Origin: Mucilaginibacter phenanthrenivorans | GTDB taxonomy: Bacteria > Bacteroidota > Bacteroidia > Sphingobacteriales > Sphingobacteriaceae | Assembly (NCBI RefSeq): GCF_024721155.1 | Contig: NZ_JAHVAP010000006.1 | Span: forward strand, 124,001 to 188,000 | Length of the DNA stretch: 64,000 nucleotides | Direction of reading: 5' to 3' | In this document: positions 35,333 through 44,564 of the stretch, piece after piece | Position numbering within the stretch: the first letter of the stretch is position 1 | Layout of the letters: each line of letters opens with the position of its first letter | Made by a program: the position numbers and the translations under genes | The notes under the pieces: generated by a model | The model's database searches: none | Seen by the model: only the letters and a program-made list of their open reading frames with translations | What the model was told of the DNA's origin: nothing

Positions 35333-35992
35333 TTAAAGTTGCTTAATCGTGATATTTTTAAAACAAACTACTGCGCCATGATCCTGCAAAGCGATATGTC
35401 CTTTCGGGTATGTGGCAAAGCTTTTCCAGGTTTTAAATTTACTATTATTTAACAATTCCTGCCATTCGGGGCTACCAATTTTTACGTCAACGGTTTTGAT
35501 ACCGTTCATCCAGAAGGTTATTTGACCATGGTCATAGCGGAGTTTTATTTTATTCCATTCACCGGCTGGTTTTGCGGCCGCAGATGGCGCCTTTAAATCA
35601 TACAGTGAACCTGCCAGGTGATTAGCCTTTTTATTATCTTCAGCACCTTTATCATCCAACACCTGCATTTCGATACCTGTTAAATAGGTTGCCCCAAAAG
35701 ACGGATCCTCATGAACCCCGAAAATTATACCGCTATTACCGCCTGCTTCAATTTTCCACTCCAATGAAAGCTCATAATTTTCGTATTCGTTGTCGGTAAC
35801 CAAATCGGCGCCGTCGGCTGCTTTCGGATCAAGCTGTAATGCGCCGTCAACAACCTTCCATGCGCCGGGTCCGGTTTTTAAATAGCTGTGCCAGCCAGTC
35901 GTAGTTTTGCCGTCGAATAATTTGGTGGTTTGCGCCATAAGCGAACAACTTACAGCCGCGGTTGCAAGGATACTTAACAGAATTTTTTTCAT
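35333..35992 (-). CDS. DUF1080 (3-keto-disaccharide hydrolase type) secreted protein
   Basis: About 219 residues from the ATG at 35992 (MKKILLSILATAAVSCS), which restores a normal signal peptide; the longer frame to 36040 lacks one. The lectin-like jelly-roll contains GWHSYLKTGPGAW, EYENYELSLEWKIEAGGNSG and HIALQDHG, diagnostic of DUF1080. Members hydrolyse 3-keto-glycosides. Its position directly upstream of the GMC gene suggests a two-step route: oxidation at C3, then cleavage. Confidence 0.9.
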   Translation of the reverse strand: MKKILLSILATAAVSCSLMAQTTKLFDGKTTTGWHSYLKTGPGAWKVVDGALQLDPKAADGADLVTDNEYENYELSLEWKIEAGGNSGIIFGVHEDPSFGATYLTGIEMQVLDDKGAEDNKKANHLAGSLYDLKAPSAAAKPAGEWNKIKLRYDHGQITFWMNGIKTVDVKIGSPEWQELLNNSKFKTWKSFATYPKGHIALQDHGAVVCFKNITIKQL

Positions 35993-36310
35993 GTTGATGA
36001 TTAGTTTTTCGTTTGTTGTGTTTGACAGCAGTAAATGCATTTAGTTTATTAACAAACGCGTTCGCTCTGCAGCTATTACAATGGGTAGTAAAATTAGAAT
36101 AATTTTCTGTTCGATGAAAAAACAGCGGGAATATTGTTACAGAGGGAGACCGAAAATTGGCCAAACCCTAAGGAGAGAAACAATAAATAAAAACTACAAA
36201 GCAGTCGGAACAATCAGACAAAACCCGCCAACTAAAATCCAACAATCATTAAAATCAACAATTGCTTTATTTTCCGGACTTTACCTATTTTCGGACTTTT
36301 CTACTATCAC
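35993..36310. other. intergenic region without a convincing gene
   Basis: About 320 bases between divergent/parallel minus-strand genes. The 77-codon plus-strand frame at 36081-36314 has no family resemblance and overlaps the promoter side of the DUF1080 gene. I see no RNA gene or strong hairpin here. Confidence 0.5.
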
Positions 36311-36502
36311 CTAGACTCTCTTATATTCTTCGAGCTCTTTGTCTGTAATAAGACGATAACGATCTGTTAAACATTTAGCGCAAAAAAATCTTTTTATTGG
36401 TAAAAAAAAGAGCAGGTTACGCCCAATCCAATTCCTGGGTTTGGTAAAATGATAAGGTGCGGAACATTTGTGGCATCTAAGAATTTTCTTCTGCATCGGC
36501 AT
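36311..36502 (-). CDS. small zinc-ribbon protein, paralogue of 1234-1410
   Basis: 63 residues. CHKC (10-13) and CAKC (41-44) are separated by 27 residues containing a Trp and the hydrophobic LLFFLPIKRFF. The same CxxC-x27-CxxC arrangement and hydrophobic centre are found in the frame at 1234-1410. One zinc site is likely; the hydrophobic centre could touch the membrane. Function unknown. It is a single gene, divergent from the CBS-domain gene. Confidence 0.75.
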   Translation of the reverse strand: MPMQKKILRCHKCSAPYHFTKPRNWIGRNLLFFLPIKRFFCAKCLTDRYRLITDKELEEYKRV

Positions 36503-36706
36503 CTAATATAGGTTATCAAAAAGAGGGGGTGCAAACTTACGCTTTTACATTTAGATAGATTAATTGTAATCGCTATTTTACAATTAACTAATAGTTAAGT
36601 AGTTAGACCAGTAATTGTTCATCTAAATTTCCTTTTTTTAATATAGTTTCTTGAATATCATTTATTATATTTGATATACCAATTCACCATTGATAACCAA
36701 ACCATT

Positions 36707-37135
36707 ATGAAGAAAGTATCCAACATCCTTACCCGTAAGGGAAGCAGCGTAATTGCCATTGATGGCAGCACTACCGTTTTAGACGCACTAAAACTGATGT
36801 CTGACAAAAATATTGGCTCAGTTGTTATTACTGAAGATGGTGCGTATGCCGGATTACTTACCGAACGCGACTATGCCCGCAAAGTGATCCTGCAGGGCAA
36901 ATCATCCCTTGAAACACAGGTAAGGGAAATTATGAGCACGGAATTTCCACATATGATCCCCGAAAACTCTGTTGAAACCTGCATGCATGTGATGAGTGAA
37001 AATAATATCCGCTATCTGCCCGTCTTCAGGGATAACATGTTGTGCGGCATTATATCCATAAGCGATGTGGTTACGGAAACCATAATTTCGCACGAGGAAA
37101 CCATTGAACATTTAAAGAGTTACATTCAATCGTAG
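36707..37135 (+). CDS. CBS-domain pair protein
   Basis: 142 residues from the ATG at 36707 (MKKVSNIL); the TTG-started frame at 36671 is less likely. Two CBS motifs form a single Bateman module: GSSVIAIDGSTTVLDALKLM, then VVITEDGAYAGLLTERDYAR, then FPHMIPENSVETCMHVM and GIISISDVV. Such stand-alone modules bind adenine nucleotides and regulate partner proteins. The partner is unknown. Confidence 0.9.
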   Translation: MKKVSNILTRKGSSVIAIDGSTTVLDALKLMSDKNIGSVVITEDGAYAGLLTERDYARKVILQGKSSLETQVREIMSTEFPHMIPENSVETCMHVMSENNIRYLPVFRDNMLCGIISISDVVTETIISHEETIEHLKSYIQS

Positions 37136-37185
37136 AACCATAATTAAAGATCAGCCATGACGATATTCACGTTCATCAATTTGTA

Positions 37186-38253
37186 ATGGCCGATCTAAAA
37201 CAGGATAAAACAAGAGATCGCAATTTTTATTTTGATTTTTTACGGGCACTGGCAATTTTTGCGGTAATCATCCTGCACAATTCTGCTGACCAGGTGGACC
37301 AATATGGCAAATTGCCAACCACTGACTGGCTGTCGGCTGCCTTCTATAATGGCTTAACCCGTTTTTGTGTGCCCATGTTTGTGCTGCTGAGCGGGGCGCT
37401 GCTATTAGATCCTGCAAAGGAAATTACCATTAAGGAACTATTTACAAAACGCCTCCCCCGCCTGGTGATCCCGCTTTTGGTATGGAGTGTTTTTTATGAA
37501 ATATTTCAATACAGCACCGATAAGGGCTATGGGCAGTTTCATTTGATAGTAGCTCTCAAAACCTTTTACCAGGGTCCGCTGGTTTTCCATTTCTGGTTTT
37601 TGTATATGCTTATTGGCATCTACCTTATATATCCGGTGTTAAATGCGTTTGTGCGTGCGGCAAGCAGAAGCCTGGTGTTCTATTTCATTGTATTATGGTT
37701 TATAACCAATTGTGTATTTGGGATGATCGGCATTATATACGGGTTATCCCTTGGCGTCGAATTATATGGCTTCACCGGCTACCTGGGCTATTTTATGCTG
37801 GGCTATTATTTGCAGCACTTCAGCTTTTCAAAACAGCAATTGAATATTATTTACGGGTTAGGCATTCTGTCCATCGTTGCGTCAATAGCAGCCACTGTAT
37901 TGCTGCATACCCAGGGTGATAAAAGTGCCCTTGAAATAATTGAAAGTGATTTTACACCGGAAATTCCATTTACGCTGGCGGGCTTGTTCCTTTTACTCAA
38001 GAACCATGCTTTTGGGCCAGGGCAAACCTGGTTTAAAAGCGTCATGAGCCAGCTGGGTAGGGAAAGCTATGGTATTTATATTGTGCATGTGCTTTGGATG
38101 CGTTTACTGTTCGACAAGTTATACCTGGGTTTGGGTTTCGGCAATCAAAGTTTGCTTTGGGTGATCCCTTTTAAGGGCATAGTAGTGCTTGCTTTATCGT
38201 ATGGGTTAACAAAGCTGATCCGGCTGGTGCCATTGTTAAGGGCCACAGTATAA
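37186..38253 (+). CDS. membrane acyltransferase (acyltransferase 3 family)
   Basis: 355 residues with about ten membrane helices. The start (RNFYFDFLRALAIFAVIILH, residues about 12-31) carries the conserved Arg and the His of the active site typical of the OafA/WecH type. These enzymes O-acylate surface polysaccharides or small molecules. 50 bases after the CBS gene, possibly co-transcribed; the acceptor is unknown. Confidence 0.88.
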   Translation: MADLKQDKTRDRNFYFDFLRALAIFAVIILHNSADQVDQYGKLPTTDWLSAAFYNGLTRFCVPMFVLLSGALLLDPAKEITIKELFTKRLPRLVIPLLVWSVFYEIFQYSTDKGYGQFHLIVALKTFYQGPLVFHFWFLYMLIGIYLIYPVLNAFVRAASRSLVFYFIVLWFITNCVFGMIGIIYGLSLGVELYGFTGYLGYFMLGYYLQHFSFSKQQLNIIYGLGILSIVASIAATVLLHTQGDKSALEIIESDFTPEIPFTLAGLFLLLKNHAFGPGQTWFKSVMSQLGRESYGIYIVHVLWMRLLFDKLYLGLGFGNQSLLWVIPFKGIVVLALSYGLTKLIRLVPLLRATV

Positions 38254-38257
38254 CCAT

Positions 38258-39211
38258 TTACCGATTTTTTAGATCAGATATATCAATCTCATAAATGCTC
38301 CGGATGGCATTTTTTGTTGAATGCATCAATTTATTAATTGCTTCGGTTTTTGCCCTTCCATTCTTATAAACCGGCCTGTCAGTAGTTTCCCTGAACGAAG
38401 TAAAATATAGTTTTTTGTCATCCCGCGACAGTCCCGGCGCACCATCATTGCCTTTGGTGTTTACTTTAGGACCAAGGTTTACCGGCTCGGTCCACCCATT
38501 ATCTTTTTTAAATGAAACCCACAAATCGCCGGAGCCTAACCCCTTGCGGTTGTTGCTGCAAAAGATAATGAAGCTTTCATTGTGAGCGATAACAGGATCA
38601 AAATCAAAATACTTCGGATCATCAAAGGATAGCTTTTCTGCCGGCAGGTATTTACCATTTTGAAGTTTGCAAGTATAAATATCCGCGTCGCTCTTACCAT
38701 CCGAAATAAAGAAATAAGCGTTCCCGTTGTCGGCAAATGAGAGATAGGTAGGCGTAGAACCTGCAGGTACAGGCAAATCGAATAAAACAGGCTTTGAAAT
38801 TATCTTATTGCCACTTAGCTCAACATAGTAGTAATGATAATCGTAATCCTTAAATGGCTTGCCATCGAGCGGACGGTCTGATGCGAAATACAGCCGCTTG
38901 CTATCGGCCGAGACAAACGGATCTGTATCGCGATAGGTGCCGGTAAAATCAACAGCCCCCGGTTCCGACCATCCCGAGCCGCTATTTACCGAATAGAAAA
39001 TAGCGATATACCCAAAGTTTATGGTAGCCTTGCTAAAATATACAGTTTTATTGCCAGGTGTAAAAGAAGCATTAAAAACAAAATCACCTTTGGATATGAC
39101 ATCCTTGCCAAAAATCCGGGCGGAATCCTTGAGTATTGCGGTTTTAACATCCTGGGCATAAGTTGTGACATAGGTTAATAATATGCAGCCAATAAATAAG
39201 ATCCTGTTCAT
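38258..39211 (-). CDS. secreted WD40-like (PD40) beta-propeller protein
   Basis: About 317 residues from the ATG at 39211 (MNRILFIGCILL), with a signal peptide ending TTYAQ. PD40-type blades are visible: RLYFASDRPLDGKP, FIIFCSNNRKGLGSGDLW and KLYFTSFRETTD. Probably a periplasmic or outer-membrane-linked binding protein, as in OmpA-associated propeller proteins. The upstream frame to 39253 overlaps the 5' region of the helicase gene and is not used. Confidence 0.85.
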   Translation of the reverse strand: MNRILFIGCILLTYVTTYAQDVKTAILKDSARIFGKDVISKGDFVFNASFTPGNKTVYFSKATINFGYIAIFYSVNSGSGWSEPGAVDFTGTYRDTDPFVSADSKRLYFASDRPLDGKPFKDYDYHYYYVELSGNKIISKPVLFDLPVPAGSTPTYLSFADNGNAYFFISDGKSDADIYTCKLQNGKYLPAEKLSFDDPKYFDFDPVIAHNESFIIFCSNNRKGLGSGDLWVSFKKDNGWTEPVNLGPKVNTKGNDGAPGLSRDDKKLYFTSFRETTDRPVYKNGRAKTEAINKLMHSTKNAIRSIYEIDISDLKNR

Positions 39212-39350
39212 AAACTTTTGAGGCAAATGAAGTAAGATGTTAAATAATAACATAGGTTATTCAACCGTTACCAACGGTTTTTTAATGGTTTGGGCGTATA
39301 ACACAACATTTTTTTCCTACCTTGCATACCTCATCACCTATATACATATA

Positions 39351-40562
39351 GTGACATTCAAGGAATTCAATTTTAACGACGATTTATTCGAAGGCATCGA
39401 GAGCATGGGGTTCACTACTCCAACCCCAATACAGGCCATGGCCATCCCGATCATATTAAACGGACAAGACATTATTGCCTGCGCACAGACAGGTACGGGC
39501 AAAACAGGCGCATACCTGTTGCCGGTGCTGGATCAGATTGGCAAAACCAATAAGCACCACACCAGCACGCTTATTTTAGCGCCAACGCGTGAGCTGGCCC
39601 AGCAGATAGATCAGCAGGTGGAAGGGCTTGCCTATTTCACGGGCATCAGCTCCATAGCTGTATTCGGCGGCGGCGACGGCAGTGCTTACGAGCAACAGCG
39701 CCGCGGCATCCAGAATAATGTGAACATCATCATTGCTACACCAGGCAGGCTGATTGCTCACCTTACCTCAGGCGTGTTAAAGCTTAACCACCTGACGCAT
39801 TTAATATTAGACGAGGCGGACCGCATGCTCGACATGGGTTTCTCGGACGATATTATGAAAATCATCAGCTACCTGCCCAAGCAAAGGCAAACGTTGTTGT
39901 TCTCGGCCACCATGCCCGGGCGCATTCGCACACTTGCAAAAACGGTGTTGAATAACCCTGAGCAAATAAACATTGCGTTATCGCAACCGGCAGTGGGGAT
40001 CGATCAGCAGATCTACCGCGTTCATGATCAGCAGAAAACGCCTTTGCTGCAAATGATTTTGAAAAATGGGTCATATGCCAGCGTGATCATATTCTGCTCG
40101 AGAAAAGAGATCGTAAAATCATTAACGAAGGAATTAAAGCAAGCCCATTTTAAGGTTAGCGCCTTTCATTCCGATTTGGAACAAAAGGAACGCGAAGAGA
40201 TCCTGCTCAACTTTAAAAACAAGCAGCTTCCGGTTATCATCGGTACAGATGCACTTTCGCGAGGTATTGATGTGGAGGGTATCGACCTTGTTATCAATTA
40301 CGATGTTCCCGGCGATCCGGAGGATTATATTCACCGCATCGGTCGTACCGCACGTGCAGAAACTACAGGTACCGCCATCACCTTCGTAAATCACCGTGAT
40401 GAGCGCAAGCTAAAAAGCATTGAACAATTGATAGACAAACCTATCCGCCTGATAGACGTGCCTGATGAATTAAGGTCAATTGAGCAGGTTAAGCAGGAAC
40501 ATTCACCCAACAGGAGGCCCCCTCAAAAACGCTGGGGTAATAAAGGCCAGGCACGAAAATAA
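39351..40562 (+). CDS. DEAD-box RNA helicase (RhlE-like)
   Basis: About 403 residues from the GTG at 39351, which gives the usual family start (TFKEFNFNDDLFEGIESMGF); upstream residues of the longer frame have no family match. Motifs: PTPIQ (Q motif), AQTGTGKT (motif I), DEADRMLDMGF (motif II), SATMP (III), and HRIGRTAR (VI). A basic tail (RRPPQKRWGNKGQARK) follows. It remodels RNA, for example in ribosome assembly or cold adaptation. Confidence 0.94.
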   Translation: MTFKEFNFNDDLFEGIESMGFTTPTPIQAMAIPIILNGQDIIACAQTGTGKTGAYLLPVLDQIGKTNKHHTSTLILAPTRELAQQIDQQVEGLAYFTGISSIAVFGGGDGSAYEQQRRGIQNNVNIIIATPGRLIAHLTSGVLKLNHLTHLILDEADRMLDMGFSDDIMKIISYLPKQRQTLLFSATMPGRIRTLAKTVLNNPEQINIALSQPAVGIDQQIYRVHDQQKTPLLQMILKNGSYASVIIFCSRKEIVKSLTKELKQAHFKVSAFHSDLEQKEREEILLNFKNKQLPVIIGTDALSRGIDVEGIDLVINYDVPGDPEDYIHRIGRTARAETTGTAITFVNHRDERKLKSIEQLIDKPIRLIDVPDELRSIEQVKQEHSPNRRPPQKRWGNKGQARK

Positions 40563-40574
40563 AAATAATACAAC

Positions 40575-41576
40575 ATGATGAAAACCATGTACCTGAAATT
40601 AGCTAAAAGGATTTTGTTGATCGTTTTGGTAGCTCAAACTACCATCGCGTTAGCACAAAAAAAGGAAACATCCGGCAACCCTATCTTTAAAGGCTGGTAT
40701 GCTGATCCGGAAGCAAAGATCTTCGATAAAACTTATTGGGTGTATCCTACCTACTCTGCCAAATACAACGACCAGGTATTTATGGATGCCTTTTCATCAA
40801 CCGATTTGGTGCACTGGACAAAGCATGAACATGTTATCGACAGCAGCCAGGTAAAATGGGTAAAGCGTGCGTTATGGGCTCCTGCGGTAACCGAAAAGGG
40901 TGGCAAATATTATTTGTTCTTTGGCGCGAATGATATTCATGATGATCAAAAGGAAATTGGCGGCATTGGTGTTGGCGTATCTGATAGTCCGGCTGGCCCT
41001 TTTAAGGATTTGTTAGGCAAACCGCTGATCGGCAAAATTTATAACAAGGCGCAACCGATAGATCAGTTTGTTTTTAGAGATGATAACGGCCAATACTATA
41101 TTATATATGGTGGTTGGGGTCAGTGCAACATTGCTAAGTTGAAGGACGATTTTACAGGCGTTACCCCGTTTGACGATGGCGAAACCTTTAAACTCATCAC
41201 ACCCAAGGATTATGTTGAAGGCCCGGTGATGTTTAAGCGCAAAGGCAAATATTATTTAATGTGGAGCGAAGGTGGCTGGACAGGCCCCGATTACCGCGTA
41301 GCTTATGCCATTGGTAATACGCCTTTCGGTCCGTTTAAACGGATAGCGACTATATTAAAGCAGGATCCAAATATTGCTACCGGCGCGGGCCACCACTCGG
41401 TTATCAATGTGCCGGGAACAGATGAATGGTATATTGTATACCACCGCCGCCCGCTTGGTGAAACCGACGGCAATCACCGCGTGGTTTGTATCGATAAAAT
41501 GTATTTTGATAAGAATGGGATGATCGAGCCTGTTAAGATCACAAATGAAGGGGTGCAAGCAAGGGTAATAAAATAA
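40575..41576 (+). CDS. secreted glycoside hydrolase family 43 enzyme
   Basis: 333 residues with a signal peptide (cleavage near IALAQ). The GH43 catalytic triad is visible: base D44 (WYADPE), pKa-modulating D163 (PIDQFVF) and acid E215 (YVEGP). Five-bladed propeller, arabinofuranosidase/xylosidase-type activity. It starts 12 bases after the helicase gene, probably by chance rather than function. Substrate cannot be fixed further. Confidence 0.92.
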   Translation: MMKTMYLKLAKRILLIVLVAQTTIALAQKKETSGNPIFKGWYADPEAKIFDKTYWVYPTYSAKYNDQVFMDAFSSTDLVHWTKHEHVIDSSQVKWVKRALWAPAVTEKGGKYYLFFGANDIHDDQKEIGGIGVGVSDSPAGPFKDLLGKPLIGKIYNKAQPIDQFVFRDDNGQYYIIYGGWGQCNIAKLKDDFTGVTPFDDGETFKLITPKDYVEGPVMFKRKGKYYLMWSEGGWTGPDYRVAYAIGNTPFGPFKRIATILKQDPNIATGAGHHSVINVPGTDEWYIVYHRRPLGETDGNHRVVCIDKMYFDKNGMIEPVKITNEGVQARVIK

Positions 41577-41595
41577 TAGATAAGCGCTTTTGCTA

Positions 41596-42471
41596 TTATT
41601 GTTCTTCTTCCAAATCGTTTGCTGTAAAGGTATTACCCTGGTTAATATCCCCGGTATCAAAACCCTTTTTAAACCAATAAGCACGTTGTTTTGATGTGCC
41701 GTGGGTGAAGCTATCGGGCTCAACGCGGCCCTGGTATTTTTGCTGCAGCCGGTCGTCACCAATGGCATGTGCTGCCACCAGCGCTGAATCAATATCCGAC
41801 CGGTTAATTATAATATTATTTTGATGGCTCTTTGCCTCATAATGTGCCCAAACGCCGGCATAAAAATCGGCCTGTAACTCAAGTTTAACCGAAAGCTTGT
41901 TGTAGGCAGTTTGGCTTAGTCGCTGCCTTGCCTCATCCATTTTTTGAGAAATACCAAGCAAGTTTTGTACATGATGACCAACCTCATGGGCTATAACATA
42001 GGCCGCGGCAAATTCGCCCGGCGCCTGGAAACGCTGTTGCATTTCGGCAAAAAACGAAGTATCTAAATAAACTTTTTGATCTGCAGGGCAGTAAAACGGC
42101 CCGGTTGCTGAGCTGGCAAAGCCGCAACCCCGGGCCTGTACGCCCTCGCTATATAAATGCAGCGTTGGTTTGGTATAGGTGCGGTTCATGCTGCTGAATA
42201 TTTGTGTCCAAACATCTTCGGTGCCTGCCAATACAACGCGCGCAAATTTTTTCTGAGTGCCTTCCGCACCGTTAGTAACCCGGGTATTTTGTTGTGTACT
42301 GTCAGCGCCGCCCTGCCCATTAAATAGCTGGGCCGGATTAACGCCGGTAAACAGGTAAATTAACAGACCGATAAACCCTATTATTCCACCGCCAAAAAAC
42401 AAACCGCGACCACCGCCGCTGCTGCTGCCCTCCTCAACATTATCGCTTTCGCGTCCGCCAAACCATTGCAT
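41596..42471 (-). CDS. neutral zinc metallopeptidase, YpfJ family
   Basis: 291 residues. A Gly-rich N-terminus leads to one membrane helix (about 26-42), then a periplasmic catalytic domain with H162-E-V-G-H166 (AHEVGHHVQN) and a distal YADF/DFYAGVWAHY segment. The family (PF04228, KPN_02809-like) is broadly conserved but its substrates are unknown. It lies 65 bases downstream of cysM, possibly on the same transcript. Confidence 0.9.
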   Translation of the reverse strand: MQWFGGRESDNVEEGSSSGGGRGLFFGGGIIGFIGLLIYLFTGVNPAQLFNGQGGADSTQQNTRVTNGAEGTQKKFARVVLAGTEDVWTQIFSSMNRTYTKPTLHLYSEGVQARGCGFASSATGPFYCPADQKVYLDTSFFAEMQQRFQAPGEFAAAYVIAHEVGHHVQNLLGISQKMDEARQRLSQTAYNKLSVKLELQADFYAGVWAHYEAKSHQNNIIINRSDIDSALVAAHAIGDDRLQQKYQGRVEPDSFTHGTSKQRAYWFKKGFDTGDINQGNTFTANDLEEEQ

Positions 42472-42536
42472 AGTATTTATAATTAATGTTATGGCTTAAC
42501 ATGTTTTTAAACGGATTGTTTAACTTTCGGTAGCTT

Positions 42537-43409
42537 CTACCCGAAAAGTTCGCTACTCAAATAACGGTCGCCTCTGTCGCAGCAGATAAAAACGATGGTG
42601 CCTTCGGTAAGTTCCTGTGCAAGTTTTATCGCTCCTGCCATTGCTCCACCACTGCTCATGCCCGCAAAAATTCCCTCTTCCCTTGCCAGTCGACGTGCCA
42701 TTTGTACAGATTCTGCTTCGGAGATATCCAACACCCGGTCTACCCGCTCCGGTTCAAATATTTTAGGGAGATATTCAACCGGCCACCTGCGGATGCCGGG
42801 AATAGATGAGCCCTCGGTTGGTTGGCAGCCTATGATCTGGATCTCAGGGTTTATTTCCTTAAAATACCTGGAATTGCCCATTATGGTACCCGTTGTTCCC
42901 ATGGCGCTAACAAAGTGTGTGATCTGCCCTTCGGTATCGCGCCAGATCTCTGGCCCGGTAGTTTTATAATGGGCCAGGTAGTTATCCGGGTTAGCAAATT
43001 GGTTCAATAAAAAGTATTCGCCGCTTGCGCCTCTTTCCTCGGCATAATCGCGGCACAGCTCAATCCCCTCCAGCAGGGTTACTTTTGCTCCGAAGGCCTC
43101 CATGGTAAGGGTGCGTTCGCGAGTGGAGTTGGATGGCATCACCAGCTCAATTTCCAACCCGTACAAGCTGGCAATCATAGCCAGGGCTATGCCTGTATTG
43201 CCGCTGGTAGCTTCAACCAGCTTGGTTCCCTTTTTTATATCACCACGCTCCAAAGCGCTTTTTATCATATTTAACGCAGCCCTGTCCTTTACGCTACCGC
43301 CAGGGTTGTTTCCCTCCAGCTTCGCAAAAATGCGAACGTTGGGATTAGGGTTTAGTCGTTGTATTTCGGCCATAGGCGTGTTGCCTATCAAATCAATTAA
43401 ACCAGCCAT
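42537..43409 (-). CDS. cysM: cysteine synthase B (O-acetylserine sulphhydrylase)
   Basis: 290 residues from the ATG at 43409 (MAGLIDLIGNTPM). The upstream frame to 43439 would overlap cysE and has no family match. The PLP lysine is K41 in GGSVKDRA, and SGNTG and the Gly-rich PLP phosphate loop TTGTIMG are present. It makes cysteine from O-acetylserine and sulphide. Four bases separate it from cysE, which makes its substrate. Confidence 0.94.
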   Translation of the reverse strand: MAGLIDLIGNTPMAEIQRLNPNPNVRIFAKLEGNNPGGSVKDRAALNMIKSALERGDIKKGTKLVEATSGNTGIALAMIASLYGLEIELVMPSNSTRERTLTMEAFGAKVTLLEGIELCRDYAEERGASGEYFLLNQFANPDNYLAHYKTTGPEIWRDTEGQITHFVSAMGTTGTIMGNSRYFKEINPEIQIIGCQPTEGSSIPGIRRWPVEYLPKIFEPERVDRVLDISEAESVQMARRLAREEGIFAGMSSGGAMAGAIKLAQELTEGTIVFICCDRGDRYLSSELFG

Positions 43410-43413
43410 AATT

Positions 43414-44223
43414 TTATTCTTTATTTTTATTGAGTACAATAAGCGCAGGCTTATGATAAACTGTCGAATTTGGCCGCACGCTTTTTGTTATCCACACGTT
43501 TCCACCGATAGTGCTGTGATGGCCAATGATTGTCTCGCCACCCAAGATAGTGGCGCCCGAATAAATCACCACATGATCTTCCACCGTAGGGTGCCGCTTG
43601 GTAAAGGCCATGTTTTTCGAAACGCTTAATGCACCCAAAGTAACACCCTGGTACAACTTCACATGTTTACCGATAATGCAGCTTTCACCTATAACTATCC
43701 CGGTGCCATGGTCTATGTGGAAATATTCGCCTATTTCGGCAGCGGGATGAATGTCTATCCCGGTTTTTGAGTGAGCAAACTCCGTAAGGATCCGGGGCAA
43801 CAGCGGCACATTATGTTTATATAAACTATTTGCCAGGCGATAAAATGATATCGCAAAAAAACCCGGATAAGTACGAATCACCTCAAACTCCGTACGCGCG
43901 GCGGGATCTCCCTCAAAAATCTCCTGGATATCTGTATTCAGCAATTGGTAAATTACGGGCAGGTTTTCAAAAAACGTCTTGCTGATCTGTTCATTATTAC
44001 AATCTTCGCAAACCTGTGTTGCGTTCATGATCAGGAACAATTCGTTCTCAAGTTTTTTAAACTCGTGCTTCAGCTCATCAACAGTCTTAAACTCCTGTTT
44101 GGATTGTTCAGGAAACAAAAGGCGGATTACCTGCAGGGCCCAGGCAGTAATTTCATCGTTAGAAGGCACCGCCTCAACATTTTTATGTTTGTCAAAAATC
44201 TGCCTGTAAAATTCGTTAATCAT
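43414..44223 (-). CDS. cysE: serine O-acetyltransferase
   Basis: 269 residues. A helical N-terminal domain is followed by a left-handed beta-helix with hexapeptide repeats (IDHGTGIVIGESCIIG, VKLYQGVTLGALS, VVIYSGATILGG). The catalytic His lies in HIDHG. The end is longer than SrpH-like forms and matches the EpsC/CysE type of Bacteroidota. It acetylates serine for cysteine synthesis; cysM follows directly. Confidence 0.94.
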   Translation of the reverse strand: MINEFYRQIFDKHKNVEAVPSNDEITAWALQVIRLLFPEQSKQEFKTVDELKHEFKKLENELFLIMNATQVCEDCNNEQISKTFFENLPVIYQLLNTDIQEIFEGDPAARTEFEVIRTYPGFFAISFYRLANSLYKHNVPLLPRILTEFAHSKTGIDIHPAAEIGEYFHIDHGTGIVIGESCIIGKHVKLYQGVTLGALSVSKNMAFTKRHPTVEDHVVIYSGATILGGETIIGHHSTIGGNVWITKSVRPNSTVYHKPALIVLNKNKE

Positions 44224-44346
44224 TGGTTACCGGTTACTAATTATTAAGACGTTTTAAACGCCATTTAATTATCGCCCTAAAACTATAGGTTTAATAGATA
44301 TAAATGTTACAAGTTTATATAAAATATTGTTGTTGGTTTGTAAATA

Positions 44347-44512
44347 TTAGAGATTAGAGACCAGTTAATCAGAGATTAGGGATAGTGACCACAGGCTAGA
44401 GACTAGCGATTAGTTAGGAAATTAGCGTTTTTTGAGCTGGCTTTTGCTTTTACCTAATCTCTACTCACAAATCTCTAATTAACTATCTTCACAACAAATC
44501 TCTAATCAACTA
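44347..44512. repeat. AGAGATTAG word repeat with inverted partner
   Basis: Left side: TTAGAGATTAGAGACCAG, CAGAGATTAGGG, CTAGAGACTAGCGATTAG. Right side: the complement, CCTAATCTCT, AAATCTCTAATT, AAATCTCTAATC. The block fills most of the gap between cysE and the isomerase gene, and otherwise I see nothing there. Confidence 0.75.
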
Positions 44513-44564
44513 TTCCCAATGTGTCATTTTAACACTATATTTAGCATCACCAATTTTTAAACCA

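Noticed and set aside
36081..36314. 77-codon plus-strand frame between the DUF1080 and zinc-ribbon genes
   Set aside because: No family resemblance, odd composition, and it covers the divergent promoter space and the 3' end of the real minus-strand gene.
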